The position numbers and the translations under genes are program-made. Below, piece after piece: positions 51,144-59,217 of a stretch of DNA of 64,000 nt. Source of the DNA: Planctomycetaceae bacterium (lineage in GTDB: Bacteria > Planctomycetota > Planctomycetia > Planctomycetales > Planctomycetaceae); the NCBI GenBank assembly GCA_015485495.1, contig WFTL01000091.1:18862-82861 (forward strand), read 5' to 3'. Position 1 is the stretch's first letter; each line of letters opens with the position of its first letter. The notes beneath the pieces were generated by a model. It had not been told where the DNA came from. It searched no databases and saw only the letters and a program-made list of their open reading frames with translations.

Positions 51144-54100
51144 ATGCCGACCGACCTTCCCACATCTGCAGCCGCGGGCGTCTCATCCCGCCGTACCGCA
51201 TCGTCTGGTTTCTCCGATCAGGAACCCGTGACGCGGCCGCTGTTTCACCACCGTGTGCACTGCCGTCCTGCAGCCGGCGTCGCGTTTCACTGCCGTGCTG
51301 CAGCCGGCGTACTGTTTCACTGCCGTGCTGCAGCCGGCGTACTGTTTCACTGCCGTGCTGCAGCCGGCCTGGTGGCCGTCCTCGTGTGGTGTCTGACTGG
51401 CCTGAATGTTCGGGGTGATCGCTCAGCGGTTCCCGAAGAATTTTCCTTCGATGAAGTCACCCCCGTCGAACCCGTGTTTCGCGACCGGAACCGGATTCGC
51501 CGTCTGAACGTCGCCCGCCGTGCTCTGCAGCGAAATGACGCAGCCACCGCATTCACTCTTCTCCACGGACTGCTCGAACAACAGCCGGACGGTCTGGCGG
51601 AATCGAGCACTTCGGCAAGTCTCCCCTGTCAGGGAGTGCGGGCGGCTGTCATCGAAATGCTGACGGAACTTCCCGCAGTGCTGCTCCGACAGTGGAATCA
51701 GTCGTGCGACGGCCCGGCCCGCCGTGATCTGCAGCAGGCCATCCGGCAGAGCAGCCGGAAACAGCTCGAACGCATCGCTCTCCGCTATCCGCTCAGCCAA
51801 ACCGCCGCCGATGCCCTGCTGCTGCAGATTCTGTGGGAACGCCGCCATGACGAACACAGCAGCCGTGAGTCCTCACTGAAGAAACTGCAGCAGTGGCAGC
51901 GTCTGGGCATTCTGTCGCGGTCGCAAAAGAATGCTCTGCGTCTGCTGCAGTCCCGGCAGAACCGTTCCTGGAAGACCACTCCGGCCGTCATCCGGCATCC
52001 CGATTTCCCGGCGCCGAAATCCGACTGGTCGTGGCAGCTTTCGCCGTGGCATCTGCCCGGTGCCGCGTCGTCTGTTCCGGGACTGGCCGGCGGATCCCAG
52101 TTCGGCGTCCGTCCTGGATCGCTGCCGCCCGTTGTGTTCCCCGACGCCGTCATTGTCCGCACTCCCGCAGGGATCGCCCGGCTGGATCGAGACGCAGGAA
52201 CCCTGCAATGGTTTCTGCCGTTTCCGACAGGCGGCCAGAAGGACGATTTCGCTTTTTCCCGGCCCGGTGAATCGGATGACTCCTTCCTGTTGAGTGAACG
52301 GATGGAGCATCACCGGTCGACCATCTGGTTTCTCGATTCCGATCCCCGCGATGCATTCACGCATTCTGGCGATGCATTCGCCGTTCCCCCGGTGAGGACA
52401 GCCGGTGGCGGTGTCGGAGCCACCCGCATCGTGGCCCTTCAGGCCGGTCCACAGCCCGCGGTACTCTGGTGCGTCGATGATCTGCCGGTCCCCGGCACGT
52501 CACCGTCCGATGCACAGAACGTTTCTGTGCCGTCTCCCGAAAGTCGCCGTGCCTACCGGTTCGTCACATCGGTGGAAGCCCTGTCGAAAACCGACGACAT
52601 CCATCCCCCATCCGCCGACCGCATGCCGCATCATCGTTTTCTGTGTGCTCCGGTCGTCCGCGGCGGGCGGCTGTATGTCACGTCGGTCTGCAGCGGTCTG
52701 GCCTGGCTGAACTGTCTGTCGGCGCGTCGCGGCCATGTGCTGTGGCAGCAGCCACTCGCCTGGAACCGTGACGCCGACGGTTCGTTTTTCCATGCAGTGG
52801 CGGTCGGCGGAGTGTGTGGAGACACCGTCGTCTGCCTGTTCGACAGCGGGCTGATCATCGGCTGCTCCGTTCAGGACGGCCACATTCGCTGGGCTCAAAG
52901 CTGCCTGACGAAGGCAGAACAGCAGGAACAGCCCGGGCATCTGTCCCTGGTGGCTCGTTCCGACCCGGATTTCGTTCCGGACGCCGGCATGGATCAGGAC
53001 ATCGGTCAGCTCTGGATCGAAACCACGGCCGATCGAATTTTCTGCGGGCGCCGACGATCACCGGTCCTGGTGTGCCTGGACAGCGAATCGGGAACCGTTC
53101 TCTGGTCAGCTCCCCGTGCCGTCCGGCATGGAATTTCTGCCGGACAGCCGGACATCGCCTGTGCCGGACTGATCGACGGCGCCATGATCCTGTACGGTTA
53201 CGGACACTGCCGGGCCCTGCGACTGGATGATGGTACGGAAATCTGGTTTCGGGCAGTCGGCCCCCATCTGGGACGTGTGCTTCTGGACGGCCCGGTCCTG
53301 CGCATCGTCCTGAATGCCGGTCACCTGGTGAATATCGACGCCGGCAGCGGCCGCGTCCTCTCGACCTGTCCGATGCCCGCCGAACAGACAGGATCCCGTC
53401 TGGCCGCCGATGCCCGGGGGCTCGTCGATGTCTCGGCCTGGCGGGCGGCCTCACGGTCCTGGCGGCGTTCTGCGCATATCCCGTCAGCAGAACCGGACAG
53501 CCGACCGATCGCCCGGTCCTCTTCGCCGGCCGACATCCATCTGCTGCAGCCGGAACGCCTGGGATCTGTTTCGGAACAGCTTGCGCAGGCCCGCCGACTG
53601 ATCGGCCAGGGCCGTCGGCAGGCCGCGGAGCTTCTGCTGCTGAACATGCTGCCCGGGAACCCGGCCGAAAGCGGGCAGGGCCGTTTCCCCCGCCGGCAGC
53701 AGTGGCAGAGTCTGCTGAACGATGTGCGATCGGCCCATCTGGCTCCCGGCATCCGGGCGGCTCCGCCGATTTCCGTACGCGATACGCGGTTCACGGAATA
53801 CCGGTCCGTTACGGACAGCTACCGGCTGGAGGCGTTTTCCCGCCAGATGCGGCGTTCCGGAGTCCAGCTTCCCCGGAACCTTCTGCCGGCCTGGTACCGC
53901 TTCCGCCTGGGCCCCGGTCTGGCCGGTACGTCTCAGACCGTGCTTCTGGACGTGGAACGAGCTATCCAGACAGCATCGGTTGACGAATCGGCGTACCAGT
54001 TCCCGGCCTGGCAGACCCACAGTCGCTCAGACACCTCCCCGGCTCTGCTGCTCATTCATCGCGCCCGGCAGATCGGCGTGCTCTCTCTGCTCAGCACCGA

Positions 54101-55166
54101 ACCTTTGCGGCCGTTGTGGTGGCAGCGTCTGCGCGATTCCGACGGACACACGGACCATCCGCTGCTGGAGGGCCCTTTGTTTTCTCTCACATCCCGCCGG
54201 CTGGTCATCGTGTTTCCCGATGGCCTGCAGGTCCTCCATCCTTTCACCGGAGAAACACTCTGGGAACGGCGGTGGAAACATTCGTCCGACACACGCCATC
54301 TGCACGGCCAGTCCCTTCGCGTGTTTCACACGAACGACCACATCATCCTCGTTTCCTCACTGGGTCCGGGATATGTGATCCTGAATGCCAACGATGGCAC
54401 CATCGTTCGAGAAGCATCGTATGAAGCTCACCGAACCGCCCGGATCATCAGCGGCTGCCTGGTCACCGCCGACCGGCACGGCCGCCTGCAGGCGCAGCAT
54501 CTGATCACCGGACAGACACTTTCCATCGACCTGCCCGACATCCGTGATATTCAGCCGGCCGATGCGGCCGGCCCCGGTCTGGCTCTGATTCGCTCCGGCG
54601 AAGACACCGTATCCATCGTTCACGTCCCGACCGGAACGGTCCGTCTGCAGATCGCGGTCCCCGAACTGCGTCCTCTGGATCACCGTGAGATTCTTCCGCC
54701 GCTGCTGCTTCGCCGCTGCGGCCTGCTGTTGGTCGTTGTTTCCGGCCGCGACTGGCGTGTGAGTCGATCCCGGTCTTCCTTCGGAGAACCTCAGACCGGA
54801 GACGGAGTGCTTGTGTGCATCGACCCGGATACCTGGAACGTCCTTTGGAAACGTCCCGTATCGTCCGAAGTGATTCCTCCTGTGTACGGCGATCCGTCTC
54901 CGTTCCTGATCACCTGGTCTCGACGGCCGGTGTCCGCCCAGGGACTTGGTGTGTTCAGCCGTTTTTCCGGTCCCGATGCCCTGACCGTGAGCGTCATTGA
55001 TGTCCACTCCGGCCGGCAGATCGCCCGCGCCATGCGGCGCATGTCCGGTCATCCGCTCCGAATCGTGCACGATGCCACTTCGCATGTCGTGGACATCACC
55101 ACCGCCGAAAACGTGCTTCGCATGACCTATCAGCCGGCCGAACCCGGTGAAAGCACCGCCGAATAA
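51144..55166 (+). CDS. Very large PQQ-like beta-propeller protein
   Basis: A 1,340-residue protein with repeated PQQ-like propeller blades (for example RLDRDAGTLQWFLPFPTG, LDSESGTVLWSAPRAVRHG, LHPFTGETLWERRWKH, IDPDTWNVLWKRPVS). Helical segments in the first ~250 residues look TPR-like (RRLNVARRALQRNDAATAF). A hydrophobic stretch LVAVLVWCLTGLNVRG suggests export, but with the ATG at 51144 it lies ~75 residues in, after four copies of an FHCRAAAGVL repeat. A GTG at 51372 would start right at the hydrophobic part. Planctomycetes have many such proteins; they bind or scaffold envelope components. No enzymatic function is assigned. Confidence 0.72.
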   Translation: MPTDLPTSAAAGVSSRRTASSGFSDQEPVTRPLFHHRVHCRPAAGVAFHCRAAAGVLFHCRAAAGVLFHCRAAAGLVAVLVWCLTGLNVRGDRSAVPEEFSFDEVTPVEPVFRDRNRIRRLNVARRALQRNDAATAFTLLHGLLEQQPDGLAESSTSASLPCQGVRAAVIEMLTELPAVLLRQWNQSCDGPARRDLQQAIRQSSRKQLERIALRYPLSQTAADALLLQILWERRHDEHSSRESSLKKLQQWQRLGILSRSQKNALRLLQSRQNRSWKTTPAVIRHPDFPAPKSDWSWQLSPWHLPGAASSVPGLAGGSQFGVRPGSLPPVVFPDAVIVRTPAGIARLDRDAGTLQWFLPFPTGGQKDDFAFSRPGESDDSFLLSERMEHHRSTIWFLDSDPRDAFTHSGDAFAVPPVRTAGGGVGATRIVALQAGPQPAVLWCVDDLPVPGTSPSDAQNVSVPSPESRRAYRFVTSVEALSKTDDIHPPSADRMPHHRFLCAPVVRGGRLYVTSVCSGLAWLNCLSARRGHVLWQQPLAWNRDADGSFFHAVAVGGVCGDTVVCLFDSGLIIGCSVQDGHIRWAQSCLTKAEQQEQPGHLSLVARSDPDFVPDAGMDQDIGQLWIETTADRIFCGRRRSPVLVCLDSESGTVLWSAPRAVRHGISAGQPDIACAGLIDGAMILYGYGHCRALRLDDGTEIWFRAVGPHLGRVLLDGPVLRIVLNAGHLVNIDAGSGRVLSTCPMPAEQTGSRLAADARGLVDVSAWRAASRSWRRSAHIPSAEPDSRPIARSSSPADIHLLQPERLGSVSEQLAQARRLIGQGRRQAAELLLLNMLPGNPAESGQGRFPRRQQWQSLLNDVRSAHLAPGIRAAPPISVRDTRFTEYRSVTDSYRLEAFSRQMRRSGVQLPRNLLPAWYRFRLGPGLAGTSQTVLLDVERAIQTASVDESAYQFPAWQTHSRSDTSPALLLIHRARQIGVLSLLSTEPLRPLWWQRLRDSDGHTDHPLLEGPLFSLTSRRLVIVFPDGLQVLHPFTGETLWERRWKHSSDTRHLHGQSLRVFHTNDHIILVSSLGPGYVILNANDGTIVREASYEAHRTARIISGCLVTADRHGRLQAQHLITGQTLSIDLPDIRDIQPADAAGPGLALIRSGEDTVSIVHVPTGTVRLQIAVPELRPLDHREILPPLLLRRCGLLLVVVSGRDWRVSRSRSSFGEPQTGDGVLVCIDPDTWNVLWKRPVSSEVIPPVYGDPSPFLITWSRRPVSAQGLGVFSRFSGPDALTVSVIDVHSGRQIARAMRRMSGHPLRIVHDATSHVVDITTAENVLRMTYQPAEPGESTAE
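51255..51374 (+). repeat. Four 30-bp tandem repeats at the start of the PQQ-like gene
   Basis: Units at 51255-51284 (diverged), 51285-51314, 51315-51344 and 51345-51374. The middle two are identical and the last differs at its end. In the annotated frame each encodes ten residues, FHCRAAAGVL. They lie in front of the hydrophobic segment, so they could instead be untranslated leader DNA if the true start is downstream. Confidence 0.85.
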
Positions 55167-55385
55167 CACACTGCCGACACCACCCTTCGGTCGGTTCCCG
55201 CTGCCGAACGCAGCACACGTCCGAACACGGTTGACAGGAACCGTCCGCCGCTGACAATCGCGCCTTCCGACCGCTGCCGGCCGGCGGCCCCCCGGCGTTC
55301 CGAAGTCCCGATATTCTGTTGTCGCTTCGGCCGCCGGGCACAGCCCGGGACGGATCCACCGACTGCCTCGCTCACAGAAGAACTC

Positions 55386-56921
55386 ATGTCTGACACGTTC
55401 GCCAGCGGAGATGCCACCATCATCATCTTCGGAGCATCCGGCGACCTCACAGCCCGAAAACTCATTCCGGCCCTGTTTCGACTCCACCAGCAGGGCTACC
55501 TTCAGGGCGGCCCTGTGATCGGTGTGGCCCGCCGAGACCGATCGGACGACCAGTTCCGGTCTGATCTGCGCAGTGCGGTTCTGTCCGATGCCGACGAACG
55601 GACAGCCGCCGACTGGAAGACGTTCGAACCGCTCCTGCACTACCTGCGGATCGACCTGTCGAAACAGTCGGATTATGAAGGACTGGCCGAATCCATCCGT
55701 CGTCTCGAAACCGCTCACAGCCGTCCGCCGGAAACAACGCGGGTCGTTTATCTGGCCACGGCGCCCGCTTTATTCGACGACGCCGTGCTGGGACTGAACC
55801 ACTCCGGGCTCATCCCCCCGCGGGAACACCGCGACCGCCTGCGCGTGGTGGTGGAAAAACCCTTCGGACACGATCTGGCCAGCGCCCGAGAACTCAACGA
55901 AACCCTGTCCCGGTGGCTGCTGGAAGAACAGATCTACCGCATCGATCACTATCTGGGAAAGGAAACCGTTCAGAACATTCTTCTGTTCCGCTTCGGCAAC
56001 GCCATCTTCGAACCTCTGCTGAACCGGAACCATGTCGACAACGTCCAGATCACGGTGGCCGAAAGCATCGGCATGGAAGGCGGACGCGGCGCCTTCTACG
56101 ACACCGCCGGGGCCCTGCGGGATGTTCTGCAGAACCACCTGCTGCAGCTTCTGTGTCTGGTTGCCATGGAACCACCGGCCCTGTTTCAGGCTCGCCAGAT
56201 TCGCGATGAAAAGGTCAAGGTGCTGCAGGCCCTGCGCCCAGGCAGTTCCGGACCTGTCAGCCAGTGGACCGTGCGGGGCCAGTACACCGCCGGTCTCATC
56301 GATCGCCAGCCCGTCCCAGGTTACCGGGAAGAAGACCGCGTTCCTCCTCAGTCCACACGCGAAACCTTCGTCGCCATGAAGGTGGGAATCGACAACTGGA
56401 GATGGGAAGGCGTGCCCTTTTTTCTGCGCACCGGAAAACGGCTGCCCACACGGGTCACGGAAATCGTGATCCAGTTCAAACAGCCTCCCCTGAATCTGTT
56501 CAGCACCGTGGAATGCAACGGAGACCTGTGCGATCTGGTGGAAACCCGCCCCAACCAGCTCGTGCTGCGCATCCAGCCCCGGGAATCCATTTTTCTGAGG
56601 TTTTCCACGAAACGTCCGGGAATGCAGTACCACATCGAACCGGTCGTGATGGATTTCGACTACGAAGACCATTTTCCGGCTGACCTGCCGGGCGCCTACG
56701 AACGTCTGCTGCTGGATGTGATGCGCGGTGATTCGACTTTGTTCACCCGCAGCGACGAACTGCTCGCGGCCTGGAAATTCGTCACTCCGATCCTGCAGGC
56801 ATGGGAACACAGCGCCTCACCGCCGGACCCGTATCCGGCAGGCACCTGGGGACCGGCCGCTGCCGAACGACTCGTGTCGGAAGAAGGCCGTCACTGGCGC
56901 GAACCAACGCTCGACGACTGA
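55386..56921 (+). CDS. zwf: Glucose-6-phosphate 1-dehydrogenase
   Basis: Oxidises glucose 6-phosphate to 6-phosphogluconolactone, making NADPH in the oxidative pentose phosphate pathway. The N-terminus FGASGDLTARKLIPALF is the coenzyme site, and RIDHYLGKETVQN holds the catalytic His and substrate Lys region. Also visible are VRGQYTAGLIDRQPVPGYRE and FLRTGKRLPTR. At 511 residues it is full length. It follows the PQQ-like gene by 219 bp on the same strand. A 16-bp tandem repeat lies at its end. Confidence 0.97.
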   Translation: MSDTFASGDATIIIFGASGDLTARKLIPALFRLHQQGYLQGGPVIGVARRDRSDDQFRSDLRSAVLSDADERTAADWKTFEPLLHYLRIDLSKQSDYEGLAESIRRLETAHSRPPETTRVVYLATAPALFDDAVLGLNHSGLIPPREHRDRLRVVVEKPFGHDLASARELNETLSRWLLEEQIYRIDHYLGKETVQNILLFRFGNAIFEPLLNRNHVDNVQITVAESIGMEGGRGAFYDTAGALRDVLQNHLLQLLCLVAMEPPALFQARQIRDEKVKVLQALRPGSSGPVSQWTVRGQYTAGLIDRQPVPGYREEDRVPPQSTRETFVAMKVGIDNWRWEGVPFFLRTGKRLPTRVTEIVIQFKQPPLNLFSTVECNGDLCDLVETRPNQLVLRIQPRESIFLRFSTKRPGMQYHIEPVVMDFDYEDHFPADLPGAYERLLLDVMRGDSTLFTRSDELLAAWKFVTPILQAWEHSASPPDPYPAGTWGPAAAERLVSEEGRHWREPTLDD

Positions 56922-56958
56922 TCCTGATCCGCACGAAACAGGAAGCGGTCCGGCGCCC

Positions 56959-56990
56959 GAACGGTTGTCAGACAGAACGGTTGTCAGACA
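56959..56990 (+). repeat. Two perfect tandem copies of a 16-bp unit
   Basis: GAACGGTTGTCAGACA occurs twice in succession in the convergent end between zwf (stop 56921) and the DJ-1 gene (stop 56984), followed by a further GAAC. The second copy overlaps the final codons of the DJ-1 gene. Confidence 0.85.
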
Positions 56991-57562
56991 GAACCGCCGG
57001 ATCCGTCGCGAGCCGTTTCCAGCAGGCGGATCCAGGGCCCCACATAGTGACCGTTGTCGTGAAAGGTCCGCCCGCTGACAAGATGACCGTCGATCACGCA
57101 CGGCTCGTCGACAAAAATGCCTCCGCAGACCTCCAGATCGAACCGGCATTTCGGAACGGTGGCCATCCGCCGGCCCCGGACACAGTCCGCGTACGCCGGA
57201 ATTTCCACTCCGTGACACACGCTGGCCACAGGTTTTTCCGCGGCGAAAAAATGCCGCGTGATCCGCACCAGATCCTCGTCGTAACGAATGTATTCCGGTG
57301 CCCGTCCTCCCGAAAACAGGATGCCCGCGTACGCCTCCGGATCCACATCGCGAAACGCCACATCGGCGTTCAGAGTATAACCTTCCCACTCCCTGGTGAT
57401 CGTCCACCCCGGACGCACTTCATGCAGGACCATCTGATAGCGCTTCTTTTCCGGACCGGCCACGACAGGCCGAAAACCGGATTCGATGAGCCGGTAATAG
57501 GGATACATCGTATCCAGAGTCTCCGTGGCATCACCGATCACAATCAGAACATCATTCGACAT
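56984..57562 (-). CDS. DJ-1/PfpI family protein
   Basis: A 192-residue class I glutamine amidotransferase-like protein of the DJ-1/PfpI superfamily. The nucleophile elbow is VASVCHGVE with the reactive Cys, the family Glu is in the N-terminal region near IGDATE, and CGGIFVDEPCVIDG is typical of the PfpI branch. Members serve as deglycases, chaperones or proteases, and no activity can be fixed here. The start is ATG 57562 (MSNDVLIVIG); ATG 57574 four codons upstream is equally possible. It is convergent with zwf. Confidence 0.88.
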   Translation of the reverse strand: MSNDVLIVIGDATETLDTMYPYYRLIESGFRPVVAGPEKKRYQMVLHEVRPGWTITREWEGYTLNADVAFRDVDPEAYAGILFSGGRAPEYIRYDEDLVRITRHFFAAEKPVASVCHGVEIPAYADCVRGRRMATVPKCRFDLEVCGGIFVDEPCVIDGHLVSGRTFHDNGHYVGPWIRLLETARDGSGGSV

Positions 57563-57721
57563 CGTCCCACTCATGACTGACTGACAGAACAGAATCGGAA
57601 AGGGAAACCGGCAGTCTCCCACATCCGCCCGCCGGCAGCCAGCCTGCCGCGGCCCTCCGCAGCGCGCCGCGGCCTGTCCCGGCGGAGAACGTCCGCAGCA
57701 CCCTGTCCGCAGATTCCGAAA

Positions 57722-58453
57722 TCAGCGCAGGGCGCGTCGATACCGTCGCACCGGTCGCCGACCGGCGGCGCGGTACACAGTCCGGCGCACCGGAATGCCG
57801 CCGGCCGACGGAAATGCGTTCGGAGTCACGGGGATTTCATGGTCTCCGTAAATGTCGCCGGGTGCGCGGGCTGTCTGCACCGCAGGCGGAAACGTCCCGG
57901 GCCCTGCAGAAATCATCGGCGAACCTCCGAATGCAGTCCCCGATGAAACCATCCCCGGCTGATACACGGGTCCCCAGGCAACAGAAGCCGCCCCCGGATT
58001 CGGACTCCAGGCCGCCCCCGGACGCCAGGCAGGATAGGAACTTCGGACACCCTGCATCGGTGTCCAGGACGTCCATCCGGAACGCTTCCAGGCCGAAGCG
58101 GTCCAGGCCGTCCCATACGGCGCCGCCATGGCAGAATCGGCTCCCTCGGGAACCGTCACCGAACCGGCCGATGACGTGCAGTCGCAGTCAGCCGGTGACG
58201 CGTATCCGGCAGCCGGTCCGACTGCCGACGCCGCACCGTATGCCCCGTAACCGTAGCCGTAACCATAGCCGTAGCCGTAGCCGTACCAGCCGACCGGCCC
58301 GGCTCCGTAACAGCCATAGTGAGGCGGACAGCCGTATCCGCAGTTCCACGCCAGAGGACACAGAAAGGGAAACAGACAGCACGCGCCGGCAGACGACGCG
58401 CTGATTCCCACCGCGACAAGCGTCACAACGCGCACAGTGAACGAACGGAACAT
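57722..58453 (-). CDS. Secreted Gly/Tyr-repeat protein of unknown function
   Basis: A 243-residue exported protein. The signal peptide is FTVRVVTLVAVGISASSAGA, followed by a Cys-rich stretch (CCLFPFLCPLAWNCGYGC) and a (GY)n run of about six units at ~60-72. The rest is Ala/Gly/Pro/Trp/Ser-rich with no domain. The C-terminus is basic (RRTVYRAAGRRPVRRYRR). Such proteins are common in planctomycete genomes and could be structural in the cell envelope, with Cys pairs allowing disulfides. No homologue of known function was recognised. Confidence 0.65.
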   Translation of the reverse strand: MFRSFTVRVVTLVAVGISASSAGACCLFPFLCPLAWNCGYGCPPHYGCYGAGPVGWYGYGYGYGYGYGYGAYGAASAVGPAAGYASPADCDCTSSAGSVTVPEGADSAMAAPYGTAWTASAWKRSGWTSWTPMQGVRSSYPAWRPGAAWSPNPGAASVAWGPVYQPGMVSSGTAFGGSPMISAGPGTFPPAVQTARAPGDIYGDHEIPVTPNAFPSAGGIPVRRTVYRAAGRRPVRRYRRALR

Positions 58454-59217
58454 GAGTGAAGATCCTGGGAAGGGGGAAGGAAGGCGGGTCTGCCCGTGCC
58501 ATGCGAAGCGTCTCTGAACGCCGCGGCATCACTGGCGGCGAACAGACGAATCGCACACAGGCAGGAACGACCGGTAGAAGGGATTCCGGATACCCCGAAG
58601 GGATCCGCAGCAGATGAAGGAACCACCTGCCTGTTTTGTGTAATCGGCACCCGGCCGAACCAAATTGAACGGAAATCGAAAAATCCCGGAAATTTTCTCA
58701 AGTCACGTGCCCCGGACAGGTTCTGCCGTTGCATCCACGGAATCGGCCCGCCCGCATCCGCGTCCCACACGGACAACACGCCCCGTCCCGCACAGACGAA
58801 ACGGGGCATCATCTTCCGAAACAACCGCGAACCCTGTCAGGCTGCTTCAGACCCGGTCCGGCAGCATCGCCGGCCTCCTGGCTGTCATCCGGCCCGCACC
58901 GGACGGCAGGTCTGCGCCGATCGGGAATCCGCCTGAACACTCGTCGCCGTGCCTTCGGACTCGCCTTCCGGCATGATCCTGGACACCGCTGCCGTCCTTC
59001 CCTGATCCGACTTTCGTGATCCCGGGCGTTTCTGAAGACCACGCGAAACGGATGCCGTGCGGGCAACAAGATGCCATACTGACGGATTCCAGCCGGCGAC
59101 CACAGAACGCCACGGATTTTCCGGAATCCGCTGTCCCCCTGTAACGAACCGCTGCACCGGTCTGTTCCCGGTGGTTGTCCCTGTCTCAGCACCCGCTCCC
59201 CCGAAAGAGCCCCTCTC
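58454..59217. other. 764-bp divergent intergenic region
   Basis: It separates the Gly/Tyr-repeat gene and the alpha/beta hydrolase gene and should hold both promoters. A patch of lower GC lies at about 58630-58705 and could include a promoter for the minus-strand gene, though no clean -35/-10 pair was found. ORFs here are Arg/Pro-rich shadows. No RNA gene was recognised. Confidence 0.5.
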
